A program made the translations under genes and the position numbers. This document shows positions 1 to 8,195 of a DNA stretch of 64,000 nucleotides, one piece after another. The stretch covers positions 3,621,501 to 3,685,500 of the forward strand of contig NZ_CP020370.1 of assembly GCF_002813775.1 (NCBI RefSeq), in the 5' to 3' direction. The notes beneath the pieces are model-generated. The model searched no databases. It worked only from the letters and a program-made list of their open reading frames with translations, and was not told the DNA's origin. How positions within the stretch are numbered: the first letter of the stretch is position 1; the number at the start of each line of letters is the position of its first letter. The stretch comes from Candidatus Thiodictyon syntrophicum (GTDB lineage Bacteria > Pseudomonadota > Gammaproteobacteria > Chromatiales > Chromatiaceae).

Positions 1-131
1 TTACAGGCAGGGAGGCGGCGTGTGGGACCGGTGAAAGCCTCGCGCGCCCATGCAGAGGACTCCCGCTACGCGCCCCTTGACCTTCACGCCAAGCGGTCGG
101 ACCATGCCGGAAAGCGTTATTGGAGCCCACC

Positions 132-506
132 ATGCCGCCGCTCGCCGAACCGATCCCCGCGGGACGCGACTCCCGCACCGCGCGCGTGCCTGCAATTGAA
201 GCCGCGATGATCCGCGAAGTGACGGGTCGGCTGGTCGCCGCCCTGGCGCCGGAACGGGTGCTGCTGTTTGGCTCCTACGCCTGGGGCTCGCCCGATGCGG
301 ACAGCGACCTGGACCTGTACCTGATCGTTGCCGACGATGCGGAACCCGCCCACCGGATCGCCCGGCGCGGGCATCTGGCGCTACGCGGCCTGAAGGTACC
401 GGTTGACCTGATCGTGCGCACGCACTCGGAATCGGCGCGCAACGCACTGGCCGTCTCCAGTCTCGACTACGAGGTGTTGCAGCGCGGAGTTCCGCTCTAT
501 GGTTGA
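132..506 (+). CDS. MNT-type nucleotidyltransferase, probable antitoxin of a HEPN/MNT module
   Basis: A small protein of 124 residues with the minimal nucleotidyltransferase signature GSYAWGSPDADSDLDLYLI near residues 47-65 (the GSX10DxD active site). In HEPN/MNT modules the MNT partner neutralises the HEPN RNase, in characterised cases by AMPylating it. I start at the ATG at 132, which has GGAG six bases upstream; a TTG at 120 is also in frame. The next gene, a HEPN protein, overlaps its last eight bases in another frame, so the two are almost certainly co-translated. The family call is firm; the antitoxin role is inferred from the pairing. Confidence 0.85.
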   Translation: MPPLAEPIPAGRDSRTARVPAIEAAMIREVTGRLVAALAPERVLLFGSYAWGSPDADSDLDLYLIVADDAEPAHRIARRGHLALRGLKVPVDLIVRTHSESARNALAVSSLDYEVLQRGVPLYG

Positions 507-918
507 CCCGGGGGCAGATCGGGGGGCTGAACCGGCCGCGTTGTTGTCCGTGCAGTGGATGGAGAAGGCGCGGCGCGACCTGGCGTCCGCCATTCGATTG
601 CTCGACGGTGAGCCCCCTTACCTCGATACCGCCGTTTACCACTGTCAGCAGGCCGCCGAGAAGGCGCTCAAGGGCTACCTGGCCGGGCGGGGCCAGCCGC
701 TGCGCCGGGTGCATGATTTGATCCTTCTGCTGGACGAATGCACGGGGCTCGATCCGTCGTTCGATCGACTGGCCGATGGGGCGGCCATGCTCACCCCGTA
801 CGGGACCGCATTTCGGTATCCAGGCAATGTTAAGGAGCCGACCCTGTCCGAGGCGCGAGAGGCGGTGGAGGCGGCGCGATCGATCCTCGATCTGGCTGCG
901 CTGCGGATGGTCCGGTAG
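499..918 (+). CDS. HEPN domain protein, probable toxin partner of the upstream MNT
   Basis: A 139-residue protein with a HEPN (PF05168-like) fold signature: an alpha-helical MEKARRDL..A block, the CQQAAEKALKGYL core around residues 50-62, and RRVHDLILLL just after. HEPN proteins of this kind are metal-independent RNases or bind nucleotide substrates. The ATG at 499 lies inside the end of the MNT gene, the usual overlapping two-gene order. No strict RX4-6H catalytic motif is obvious, so it may be a PF05168 variant with weak or no RNase activity. Confidence 0.8.
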   Translation: MVDPGADRGAEPAALLSVQWMEKARRDLASAIRLLDGEPPYLDTAVYHCQQAAEKALKGYLAGRGQPLRRVHDLILLLDECTGLDPSFDRLADGAAMLTPYGTAFRYPGNVKEPTLSEAREAVEAARSILDLAALRMVR

Positions 919-1015
919 ACGACCTAAACCGTCCCGCGGATTGCCGCGGTGTTACCCCCTCGTGACACCGTTGTGCGGTGTCACGAGAGGACGAGAGGAA
1001 GGTGGTCGGCGCTCC

Positions 1016-1204
1016 TCAGTGCGCATAGCTGAACACGCGGAACGCCAAGGCGACGGCGAGCCCCGCGTACAGCAGGCCAATCAAGGTATCTCGCGTCTGG
1101 CGGGACAGCACCAGCGCCGGCCACAGGTGCAGCAAGTGCATCAGGGCCAGAAGGGCGTGACAAACGATCTCGTAGGCGATCAGAATAAGGGTTAGCGACA
1201 ACAT
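1016..1204 (-). CDS. Small two-helix membrane protein, function unknown
   Basis: A 62-residue protein starting MLSLTLILIAYEIVCH. Two hydrophobic stretches (about 1-27 and 40-58) separated by a polar linker with SRQTRD suggest a hairpin membrane protein. The longer upstream frame in the same register is Arg/Pro-rich and looks non-coding, so I start at the ATG ending at 1204. I do not recognise the family. Confidence 0.5.
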   Translation of the reverse strand: MLSLTLILIAYEIVCHALLALMHLLHLWPALVLSRQTRDTLIGLLYAGLAVALAFRVFSYAH

Positions 1205-1485
1205 GGTAGACCTCGGCGGTTGGGGTTGGATGCGTCTCCAGTGTGGACGTCTGCGGTCGCTAAGATCACGGCACATATAGAGTTTTCTGGAAGGCCGAAT
1301 AGCTGCGGCCGGGGGCATTTTCGGGGCGTTTTGGCGGCGCCGTGCCGCCGACCGGGCAGTCCGGGGGCAACGGCAGGGCATTGGCCCGACAGTCCCGCTT
1401 TCTGCGGCATTCCGGAATCCGTTCGGTCGCGATGACCGATGCACGACGGCCAACCGCGAGGCCCATTGGTGCCGCGAGTCCGCCA
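1205..1485. other. Intergenic stretch without a convincing gene
   Basis: No reading frame here has coding character. It holds the probable promoter region of the small membrane protein and leads into the tandem palindromic repeats. Confidence 0.4.
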
Positions 1486-1655
1486 GTCCGCGCAGCGGAC
1501 CCTACGGGCGGCCCGCGCAGGGTCCGGCGTGCGGACCGGGGTCCGGGGGTTGGCCGCGTAGGTCCGCGCAGCGGACCCTACGGGCGGCCTGCACAGGGTC
1601 CGGTGTACGGACCGGGGTCCAGGGGCTGGCCGCGTAGGGTCCGCTGCGCGGACCG
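1486..1655. repeat. Tandem palindromic repeat, period 76-77 bp, GTCCGC..GCGGACC family
   Basis: The palindrome GTCCGCGCAGCGGACCCTAC occurs at 1486 and 1562 and as a variant at 1639, giving a spacing of 76 and 77 bases. Between copies lie further complementary GGTCCG/CGGACC half-sites, so the block can form several nested hairpins. The same palindrome recurs at about 29022-29043, 37871-37936 and 40531-40551. It lies directly upstream of the STAND ATPase pair. Three units and the lack of unrelated spacers exclude a CRISPR array. Confidence 0.8.
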
Positions 1656-1700
1656 GCGTCGGCTCAGGTTCGCGGCTTAGCCGCTCATTAGGGAAGGCAC

Positions 1701-3017
1701 ATGACCCACGAGGCGCGGTTCAATCTCGACTTGTTCAAGCGCCTGCTGAAGCGTAAGGGCTGGTCTATGGACCAATTCGTCCAAGCGTTCCCTTCTGACG
1801 AAAAGTTCGATCGACGCAATCTCGGCCGCATTTGCAGCGGCAAGCAACGGCCGCACCCGTCCACGTTCGCGCGCATGGTCAAAGTCTTAGCCATTGATGG
1901 GCTCCGGGCCGACGATCTCTGGGAGTTCCCCGACGCCCCGACCGGCGTCCTGGCCCAGCCGGACCCGACGCTCCCATCGACCGGGACCCTAGCCAATCTG
2001 CTCGATCCGGAGGCCACCCACCCCTTCGACCCCTGGGCCATCGCCCTGCCGCCGGTCTTTGTCGGGCGCACCGCCGCCCTGCGCGACCTGGAGCGGGCGG
2101 CCTGGGACGGGCGCGGGGTGTCGCTGCTCGGGGAGTGGCGGATCGGCAAGACCTCGCTCCTGCACACTTGGGGCCAGCGGGCGCGGGAACTGGGGTTTGC
2201 GGTGCGGCTGCTGTCCGGTCAGGGGCGGGAGCGGCAGGGGCATCGGGCCTTGGTCGACGCGGTGATCGACGCGGCGCCGGCGGACTCCCGGACGGCGGCG
2301 ACCGGGACCGCGACGGGTGCGGCCGGCGAGTCGGCGGCGCCCGAATCCCCCGACGCCGCCGCGGATCGGCTCGGCGACTGGTGCAGGGCGCAGCGCCAGA
2401 CGTGCGGCGGGCTGCCGCCGCTCCTGCTGCTCGATGAGGCCGAGGGCCTACTCGAACACTGCGAGCCGGGCTTTCTGGAGCGGCTGCGGGGCTTGCTGAC
2501 CCAGCGCCGGCTGTCGCTGGTCTTCGCCACCCGCCGCACCCTGCCCGAGGTCTACGCCGACCTGGGCCGCGTCTCGCCCTTCGCGAACATGCTGGAATCG
2601 GTGCGGATCGGGCTCCTGGAGCCCGGCGCTGCGGCGGCCCTGCTCGCCCGCGGCGCGGCGGGGCTGGCGCCGGACGACCCGGCGTGGCTCTTGGACCAGG
2701 CCGGCCGGCACCCGTTCTTTCTCACTCTGCTCGCGCAGCGCCTGTTCGATGCCCGCGCGGACGGGCTGGACCCGGACGGGGGCGACCCCCGCGCCCAGGC
2801 GCTCGCGCGGTTTCGCGACGAGGCCGGGCAGCAGTTTGAACTCTGGTGGGCGGGGCTCGCCGAGCGCGACCGCCAACGGCTGCGCCGCGCCGTCGCCGGG
2901 GGGACGGCGACCGACGCGGACCACGACGATGACAACCTGTGCCGACGCGGGCTGCTCACCGACGACCACCAACCCTTTGCGCGGGTGCTGAGCGAATGGC
3001 TGAACCGGAAGGATTGA
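1701..3017 (+). CDS. HTH-containing STAND-like AAA ATPase
   Basis: A 438-residue protein. Residues 5-70 read as an XRE-type helix-turn-helix (LFKRLLKRKGWSMDQFVQAF..RRNLGRICSGK), then a Pro/Gly linker. A P-loop ATPase domain follows, with Walker A GEWRIGKTS near residue 144 and Walker B LLLLDEAEG near 243, and a sensor-like FATRR near 275. A C-terminal winged-helix-like region ends the protein, as in STAND/ORC-type ATPases. The ATG at 1701 has GGGAAGG upstream. It overlaps the next gene, a membrane-anchored ATPase of related architecture. Such pairs are often sensors in conflict or defence systems; no effector domain is visible, so the role is open. Confidence 0.75.
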   Translation: MTHEARFNLDLFKRLLKRKGWSMDQFVQAFPSDEKFDRRNLGRICSGKQRPHPSTFARMVKVLAIDGLRADDLWEFPDAPTGVLAQPDPTLPSTGTLANLLDPEATHPFDPWAIALPPVFVGRTAALRDLERAAWDGRGVSLLGEWRIGKTSLLHTWGQRARELGFAVRLLSGQGRERQGHRALVDAVIDAAPADSRTAATGTATGAAGESAAPESPDAAADRLGDWCRAQRQTCGGLPPLLLLDEAEGLLEHCEPGFLERLRGLLTQRRLSLVFATRRTLPEVYADLGRVSPFANMLESVRIGLLEPGAAAALLARGAAGLAPDDPAWLLDQAGRHPFFLTLLAQRLFDARADGLDPDGGDPRAQALARFRDEAGQQFELWWAGLAERDRQRLRRAVAGGTATDADHDDDNLCRRGLLTDDHQPFARVLSEWLNRKD

Positions 3018-5350
3018 CGGGCGGTACGCCTGGCCCGGGGCAGGAGCCGACGCCGGGTGCCGCACCGGACCCGGCATCGGGGACGGTGGCGGAGCGGCTG
3101 GCTCAACTGCCTGGGACCTGGGAACTGGGCTGGCGGATGCTGATGCGGCCGATCAGTCTGCATCGTCGGCTGTGCGCGATCGGTATCGACACCCGCGCGC
3201 CCGGATGGCGACTGTGGCGGGGCGATGCGGTAAACAGGGCCTGTCTGTCGCGGATGGCGCTGCTGTTACTGATGGCGGCGCCCGCCATCGCGGCCGCGGT
3301 CGGGTTGGTGCTCGCGATGGTTGGTGCTAATGTCGATTGGATGCACTTGGCCGTCGGTGTTGCCCTCGGTATGGCCTGGGGCGTTGCCGTTGGCGTGGCC
3401 GGGATAGTTGCCCTCGGCGCGGCCGTCTGCGTGGCAAGCGGCGCGACCTGGGGCGTTCTCTGGGACCTGGCATTCGGCGCCGCTGCCGGCATGGCCAGCG
3501 CTGTGGCCGTGGGCACTGTCTGCGGCGCTGTCTATGGCGCTGCCATTAGCTCGTTCCTCAGCGCGGTTGTCGGGGTGACCCTCAGCGTGGTCGTCAGCGT
3601 GGTCTTCAGCGTCACTTTCGGCGCAACTCTCGGCCTGGTCGTCGGCGTGATAAGTGGCGTGAGCAACGGCGTGGCTATGGGGGCGGCGCTCATCGCGGTT
3701 AGCGGCGCGACGTTCTTGAGGGTCCCGCTCTACCTATTCGAGTACCCCTGGCAGATTATCGCGTTCACCATCCAACGCAGCACCGCCCGCATCACACTCG
3801 CCGCCAGCCCGGTCCTGCACCACGAACTGAGCTATCTCCCGCTGCCGACCCTTGCTGCGCACATCCACGACACCGCCGCCCGCGACCCAGCCCTGGCCCG
3901 CCGCGCCCTGGCCGCCTGCGCCATCGCCCCCGGTCAGCGCCGCGCCGGCCGTCGCGCACTGGCCCTGCTGCGTGCCGACGAGCTGGCGACCCTCGCCCAC
4001 ACCCGCCGCTTCCAAGCCCTGCGCGACCTGAGCGGCGAATGGCTCCCGGACCCGGCCAGCGCCGACGGCACCTTCGCCGCCCTGCAACAGATCGGCCGCT
4101 ATCTGCGCGCCGCCGAACTGACCCTGATCGCCCGCCAGCGCCAGGAGCTATTGACCGCCGCCGCGGACCGCCTGCGCGGGCTCGACAACGCCTTGCTCGG
4201 CAGCCGCGACCTGGAGGCGCCCATCTATCGCGCCGCCCTCCCCGACTGGCAGCGCCTGGTCGCCGACTGGCTCGCCCAGACCAAAACCGCAGCGGCGCAG
4301 GAGGTCCCGAACCCCTTCCGCCCGCTGGTCCCGCTGGAGCCCGAATTCGGCCGCGAGGTCTTCCGCGGGCGCGAGCCCTTGGTGGCGGAGATCGAGTCCA
4401 TCCTGGGCGACCCGGGCCAGGGGGCGGCGCTCGCCCTGATCGGGCCGCGGCGCTGCGGCAAGACCTCGCTGCTCAACATGCTGCCGCTGAAGCTGCCGGA
4501 TGCGCTGGTGGTCTTCTTCGACACCCAGAACAATCCGATCGACTCCACCGGGTCGCTGGTCAAGGCGCTGGTCGGGCAGGCGCAGGAACAGGCACGGCGG
4601 GAGCGCCGACTGACCCTGCCGGACGCCCCGCCGGGGCCGCCGATGGAGGCCCTGGCTGCCTGGTTCGAGCGGTTGGAGCGGGTGACGGAGGTCGGGCGGA
4701 TTTTGTTGTGCATCGACGAGTTCGAGCGCTGGGAGGGGCTCTTCCCCGGCGACCGGCGGGCGCTGCTGCAACTCTTGGGGCTCTTGCGCGCCACCATCCA
4801 GCACCGCCGCCGGCTGCGGGTGCTGATCGCCGGGGCCGCCTATATGGACGAGTTGGACCCGATGTGGGCCGACCATCTGGTGAACCTGCGGGAACTGGCC
4901 ATCGGTCCGCTGACCCGACCGGTGACGCTCGATCTGCTGATGCGCCCGAGCGACGACTTCCCGCCCGACGCCATCCCGCCCGCGGTGGCGGAGGCGGTCT
5001 GGTCCCGCACCCTGGGCCAGCCCTATCTGACCCAACTGTACGGCTCGCTGCTGGTGACACATCTCAACGATGGCCTGATTGATACGGGGCGGCGCCAGGC
5101 GACAGTGGCGGACTGCGCGGCGCTCGACCCGGCGGTGCTGGACAAGGCCAACACCTATCTGACCAACCTGGTGCAGGCGACCCCGGCCGCGGCGCTGGCG
5201 GTCCTGGAGCGGCTTGCCCGCGGCGAGGCGGTGGACCTGACCGCCCAGGACCGCGCGACGCGGCGCTATCTGCGCCGCCGGGGCCTGGTGAGCGCGGACG
5301 GGGGCTTAGGCGTTCCGGTGCTTGGGGGCTTTTTGCGGCGGGAGGCCTAG
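2996..5350 (+). CDS. Membrane-anchored STAND-like AAA ATPase
   Basis: A 784-residue protein. I start at the ATG at 2996, inside the end of the previous gene, giving a 22-base overlap and probable translational coupling. Residues 86-257 are a long Ala/Gly/Val membrane domain made of repeating small-residue helices (VAVGVAG, VVGVISG patterns), a glycine-zipper style array. A helical region follows. A second P-loop ATPase domain has Walker A GPRRCGKTS near residue 482 and Walker B LLCIDEFERWEG near 572. The C-terminus looks like a winged helix (ATRRYLRRRGLV). Together with its partner it suggests a membrane-linked ATPase switch. Function unknown. Confidence 0.75.
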   Translation: MAEPEGLTGGTPGPGQEPTPGAAPDPASGTVAERLAQLPGTWELGWRMLMRPISLHRRLCAIGIDTRAPGWRLWRGDAVNRACLSRMALLLLMAAPAIAAAVGLVLAMVGANVDWMHLAVGVALGMAWGVAVGVAGIVALGAAVCVASGATWGVLWDLAFGAAAGMASAVAVGTVCGAVYGAAISSFLSAVVGVTLSVVVSVVFSVTFGATLGLVVGVISGVSNGVAMGAALIAVSGATFLRVPLYLFEYPWQIIAFTIQRSTARITLAASPVLHHELSYLPLPTLAAHIHDTAARDPALARRALAACAIAPGQRRAGRRALALLRADELATLAHTRRFQALRDLSGEWLPDPASADGTFAALQQIGRYLRAAELTLIARQRQELLTAAADRLRGLDNALLGSRDLEAPIYRAALPDWQRLVADWLAQTKTAAAQEVPNPFRPLVPLEPEFGREVFRGREPLVAEIESILGDPGQGAALALIGPRRCGKTSLLNMLPLKLPDALVVFFDTQNNPIDSTGSLVKALVGQAQEQARRERRLTLPDAPPGPPMEALAAWFERLERVTEVGRILLCIDEFERWEGLFPGDRRALLQLLGLLRATIQHRRRLRVLIAGAAYMDELDPMWADHLVNLRELAIGPLTRPVTLDLLMRPSDDFPPDAIPPAVAEAVWSRTLGQPYLTQLYGSLLVTHLNDGLIDTGRRQATVADCAALDPAVLDKANTYLTNLVQATPAAALAVLERLARGEAVDLTAQDRATRRYLRRRGLVSADGGLGVPVLGGFLRREA

Positions 5351-5449
5351 GGTGCGGTCAGGAACGAACCGCACCGCGCGCGGATGACATTGAGATTGCT
5401 CGTTCCGACGCTCCGGCGTCACTGCCGTTAAGTTTAGCCGCAACGGCTA

Positions 5450-5547
5450 CTGGGAGCGCCGCACCCCAGTGCGGCGCGGCCTCTGCTCAACCCGCACCGT
5501 CGGGGTTGTCGGCGAGACCGCGCCGCACTGGGGTGCGGCGCTCCCAG
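5450..5547. repeat. Large hairpin element: perfect 30-bp inverted repeat
   Basis: Bases 5450-5479 and 5518-5547 are perfect reverse complements (CTGGGAGCGCCGCACCCCAG...), separated by a 38-base loop. The sequence just before it (ACTGCCGTTAAGTT at about 5422-5435) also precedes the otherwise different hairpins near 54378 and 23946, so this may be one member of a composite repeat family. It lies between the ATPase pair and mazEF and could act as a terminator. An AT-richer tract at 5575-5616 (TGTGCCTTTGTGAGAG) recurs inverted at 36066-36085. Confidence 0.8.
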
Positions 5548-5831
5548 GCGCGCTTGGCGCCTTGGCGTGATCATTCCTTGTCTTCTTTTCTTCTCCGTGT
5601 CTTTGTGCCTTTGTGAGAGCATTCTTATACTTCCTCGCGTCTTGGTGTGATCGTGACCGCGATCGTGGTGGGCGCCGGCCGTCACCCCGGGCCGCACATC
5701 GGCCAACACAGGGGTGACACCGCCGCAGCGGTGTCACCAGCGGGTCCTCTGCGTGGGAGCCGGAAGATCGCGGGACCGACGCCCAAAGGGGCGATCGAGC
5801 GGCATTGAGTGCCGGCGGTTTTCGGCGTATC

Positions 5832-5850
5832 GTGTCTACAAAGTAGATAC
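5832..5850. promoter_or_regulatory. Putative operator palindrome in front of mazE
   Basis: GTGTCTAC-AAA-GTAGATAC is an inverted repeat with one mismatch, 13 bases upstream of the mazE start codon. MazE/AbrB-fold antitoxins and their complexes typically bind such palindromes to repress their own operon. Position and symmetry support an operator; binding itself is inferred. Confidence 0.5.
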
Positions 5851-5863
5851 CAGAGGGACTGCC

Positions 5864-6106
5864 ATGCGCGTCGTAGTGAAGAAATGGGGCAACAGCGCGG
5901 CCGTGCGCATCCCGGTCGGGGTCATGGCCGCCGCGCGGGTGAGCCTGGATGAGGAGGTGGACATTCGCGAGGAAGGCGGGCGGATCCTGATCGAGCCGAT
6001 CCGGTCGCACGCCTACGACCTGGCGGAACTGCTGTCCGGGATCACGCCGGAGAATCGGCACGCCGAGGTGGATTTCGGTACCCCGGTCGGGCGTGAGGCG
6101 CTGTGA
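5864..6106 (+). CDS. mazE: MazE-type (AbrB fold) antitoxin
   Basis: An 80-residue protein starting MRVVVKKWGNSAAVRIP, the classic N-terminal swapped-hairpin DNA-binding motif of MazE/AbrB antitoxins. The acidic C-terminal tail (SGITPENRHAEVDFG) is the expected toxin-binding segment. The ATG at 5864 follows GAGGGA and the palindrome at 5832-5850. Its stop overlaps the start of mazF. Confidence 0.92.
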   Translation: MRVVVKKWGNSAAVRIPVGVMAAARVSLDEEVDIREEGGRILIEPIRSHAYDLAELLSGITPENRHAEVDFGTPVGREAL

Positions 6107-6441
6107 CCGTGCCGCGGTATGTGCCGGACGCCGGCGACATCGTGTGGCTGCATTTCGACCCTCAGGCCGGTCATGAGCAGGCCGGTCACCGACCAGCCCT
6201 GGTCATCAGCCCGGCGGCCTACAACGGTAAGACCGATTTGATGCTGTGTTGTCCGATGACGACGCACATCAAAGGCTATCCGTTCGAGGTCCCCATTGTC
6301 GGCGACCGCCCCGGCGCGGTGCTCGCCGATCAGGTGAAGAGCCTGGATTGGGTGGCCCGCAAGGCGCTCCGCAAGGGTCGCGTCACCACCGCTGAATTGG
6401 CGCAAGTGCAGGGAAAGATCCTGGCCCTGATCGGCCCCTGA
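6103..6441 (+). CDS. mazF: MazF-type endoribonuclease toxin
   Basis: A 112-residue protein with the MazF/PemK fold markers: GDIVWLHFDPQAGHEQAGHR near residues 11-30, PALVISP at 31-37, and the central CPMTTHIKGYPFEV segment. MazF enzymes cleave single-stranded RNA at short motifs. It starts with GTG at 6103, overlapping the TGA of mazE by four bases, so the toxin is translationally coupled to its antitoxin. All key motifs and the normal length are present, so it should be functional. Confidence 0.92.
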   Translation: MTVPRYVPDAGDIVWLHFDPQAGHEQAGHRPALVISPAAYNGKTDLMLCCPMTTHIKGYPFEVPIVGDRPGAVLADQVKSLDWVARKALRKGRVTTAELAQVQGKILALIGP

Positions 6442-6455
6442 CGGCCTGCCGCACC

Positions 6456-7364
6456 CTACCTGGCCGAGCGCGGATAGACCCAACCGGCAATCCGACCGCC
6501 GTCCGCGTTCTTGACCTGCGTCGGCGAGACATCGATGAGCGTATAACGGCCGCCGACCTCGAACAGGCGAATCCGGCGTGCATGATCGGTGGGGTCTTCC
6601 CAAGGGGCATTGCTGTAGTTCTGCTCGGCGAGCGAGACGCTGCCGCGTTCCTGATCGACGCCGATCACCACGGCGACATGCCCCCAGCGCCACTCGGGGT
6701 CCTGGCGGTCCGGATAATAGACGACCAGATCGCCCCGCCGCGGCGGGCGTTGCGCCGCGCCATTGATCGAGCGGGCCAGCGCAATGGACTGGTGGGTGCG
6801 GATATCCTCTGCGGTGGTCAGATAGATGATATCGACGGCGCCGGGGACGTCACCGAAGGCGATACCCAGGTTCTTCATCCACCACCGGCGCGCGTATTCG
6901 ACACACTGATAGATGAGGCCGACATAGCGCAGATTCGGTTGTTGCGGGTCCCGGGCCTGGACTGAGATCGCCCCGGTATCCAAATCGAGATACGAATACT
7001 CCGGGTGAATACAGGTGGGAGTACAATTGGACTGAGCAGGGACGCCATCCGCTGCGCCGAGCACAGTCCCGAAGCTGGTCGCACAACCGACGGTACAGGC
7101 ATCCTTGCCGATGGAAAAATAGTGCTTGATATCCGCCAGCTCGAAGGCCGGCGGTTGGCGCAGCAGGCCGTCGCCGTCGGTATCGGGCAGGGGCCTGGCC
7201 AAGGCGGGCGCCGGCGCCTGAGACGGCGGTTCGGTCGCCGTGGCCCTGTCCTGCGCAGTCCAGGCGAGGCCGACGGCCGTTTGGCACAGCAGCCCTATCA
7301 GCACCAATATCGGGACCCATGAATGGCGGACCCGGCGTGAAACGGCAAGAGCAGCCGAAAACAT
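6456..7364 (-). CDS. CHAP-domain cysteine amidase/peptidase, membrane-anchored or secreted
   Basis: From the ATG ending at 7364 the protein has 302 residues. An N-terminal hydrophobic segment (VPILVLIGLLCQTAVGLAW) is a signal peptide or anchor. The catalytic part resembles the CHAP amidase family, including glutathionylspermidine amidase-like proteins: the Cys of QCVEYARRWW, the His of WGHVAVVIG, and AEQNYSNAPW. Such enzymes cleave peptidoglycan cross-links or glutathionylspermidine. No Shine-Dalgarno is seen before 7364. The frame continues open upstream to 7460, where it encodes the first 29 residues of a MazF protein, so this ATG may be a secondary start of a chimeric gene. Confidence 0.75.
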   Translation of the reverse strand: MFSAALAVSRRVRHSWVPILVLIGLLCQTAVGLAWTAQDRATATEPPSQAPAPALARPLPDTDGDGLLRQPPAFELADIKHYFSIGKDACTVGCATSFGTVLGAADGVPAQSNCTPTCIHPEYSYLDLDTGAISVQARDPQQPNLRYVGLIYQCVEYARRWWMKNLGIAFGDVPGAVDIIYLTTAEDIRTHQSIALARSINGAAQRPPRRGDLVVYYPDRQDPEWRWGHVAVVIGVDQERGSVSLAEQNYSNAPWEDPTDHARRIRLFEVGGRYTLIDVSPTQVKNADGGRIAGWVYPRSAR

Positions 7365-7372
7365 CAGGGTTA

Positions 7373-7460
7373 GGGAGACTGCCAGGACCGGGCGAGTACC
7401 CTGCTGCTCGTGCCCCGCCGTCGGGTCGAGCGACACGAGCCGGAGATCGCCGCGCTCCAT
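7373..7460 (-). pseudogene. mazF N-terminal stub, fused in frame to the CHAP gene
   Basis: The ATG ending at 7460 starts MERGDLRLVSLDPTAGHEQQ, then GTRPVLAVS, which matches the first ~29 residues of MazF toxins and resembles the intact copy at 6103-6441. The MazF homology then stops and the same frame passes into the CHAP protein. The stub sits five bases after a complete mazE. This looks like a deletion that removed the rest of mazF and joined its start to the neighbouring gene. Confidence 0.75.
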
Positions 7461-7465
7461 TACAA

Positions 7466-7717
7466 TCACTCGCGGCCGACCGGGCGGTCGTCGAGCCAGG
7501 CGCGATCCTCGTCGCCGGCCTCGGCCGATGGGTTGCATTGGGCCAACAACTGGTCCAGGCTGGAGCGCGGGGTCCGGGTCGGCTCGATCACCAGAGGACC
7601 GCCATCGACGGTCACGCCGACGGTCTCGCCGGCCCGCAGGTGCAGCAGCCCCAGGATGGCGGGGGGCACGGTCGACATGACCGAACCGCCGACCTTGCGC
7701 AGCGTCGTCGTCAGCAT
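7466..7717 (-). CDS. MazE/AbrB-type antitoxin paired with a truncated mazF
   Basis: An 83-residue protein beginning MLTTTLRKVGGSVMSTVPPA, the AbrB-like swapped hairpin, followed by LRAGETVGVTVDGGPLVIEP and an acidic tail. The start at 7717 is the only ATG that leaves the DNA-binding hairpin at the N-terminus. Its toxin partner survives only as a stub, so the antitoxin is effectively orphaned. It may still regulate the mazF::CHAP transcript. Confidence 0.8.
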   Translation of the reverse strand: MLTTTLRKVGGSVMSTVPPAILGLLHLRAGETVGVTVDGGPLVIEPTRTPRSSLDQLLAQCNPSAEAGDEDRAWLDDRPVGRE

Positions 7718-7859
7718 GGTGTCTCTCGATGGGGCTTGGGTCATACCGAAGTATAACGTCGGCGGCCCGCCATTGTCCTGATCGCCAAGCCTCTGGATGC
7801 CGCGTGAGCGTTGCGCCTGCCCTACGCTGTTCGATGGAGTCCGGCATTGCGGTGACACT

Positions 7860-7913
7860 TGGAGTCCAAGGCTTCAGCCTTGGAATGCGCCAAGGCTGAA
7901 GCCTTGGACTCCA
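7860..7913. repeat. Dispersed palindrome, GGAGTCCAAGGC family, copy 1
   Basis: A 24-bp arm (7860-7883, starting TGGAGTCCAAGGC) and its exact reverse complement (7890-7913) around a 6-base loop. Other copies are at 15791-15846, 23993-24046 and 54415-54468. The flank at 7914-7957 (GGCGAGTGCGCC..CTTAATGGCAGT) matches, inverted, the flank of the copy at 23993, so the repeat unit is larger than the hairpin. Confidence 0.85.
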
Positions 7914-7981
7914 GGCAGAGGCGACGCGGTCGGCGAGTGCGCCTTGACTTAATGGCAGTGAGGCTCGGGCGTGGGAGTGCC

Positions 7982-8031
7982 GTGCGGGCGCTCCGCGTCC
8001 GGTCTTGGCGCCGGACGCAGAGCGCCCGCAC
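7982..8031. repeat. Inverted repeat, GCGGGCGCTCCG family
   Basis: Arms 7982-8002 and 8011-8031 pair with one mismatch around an 8-base loop. A related hairpin with GGAGCGCCCGC arms lies at about 50956-51002. Together with the hairpin at 7860-7913 it fills the 478-base gap before the patatin gene, in which I see no gene. Confidence 0.7.
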
Positions 8032-8195
8032 TTGCTCCGACGCGGAAGCGTGGGAGCCAGAAAAGCGTGGGGGCCGGAAGAGCCGGAGGAGTGGCGGCGA
8101 GTGCCGGGCACGGCGCGCCGAGCGGTCCATCAGGGCCTGGCGGGCGCCTTTGCCCATTTTACCCACTTGGCAATTGGAGTGATGCATTGGCAACG

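Noticed and set aside
1-714. Minus-strand frame over the first MNT/HEPN pair
   Set aside because: Arg/Pro/Ser-rich and antisense to two overlapping genes with clear catalytic motifs.
1486-1655. Regularly spaced repeats that might be a CRISPR array
   Set aside because: Only three units, intervening sequence is itself repeated and palindromic, and spacing is 76-77 bases; no unique spacers.
2996-5350. Avs-type STAND defence protein
   Set aside because: No TPR-rich sensor and no nuclease or other Avs effector is visible; only the ATPase and membrane parts can be supported.
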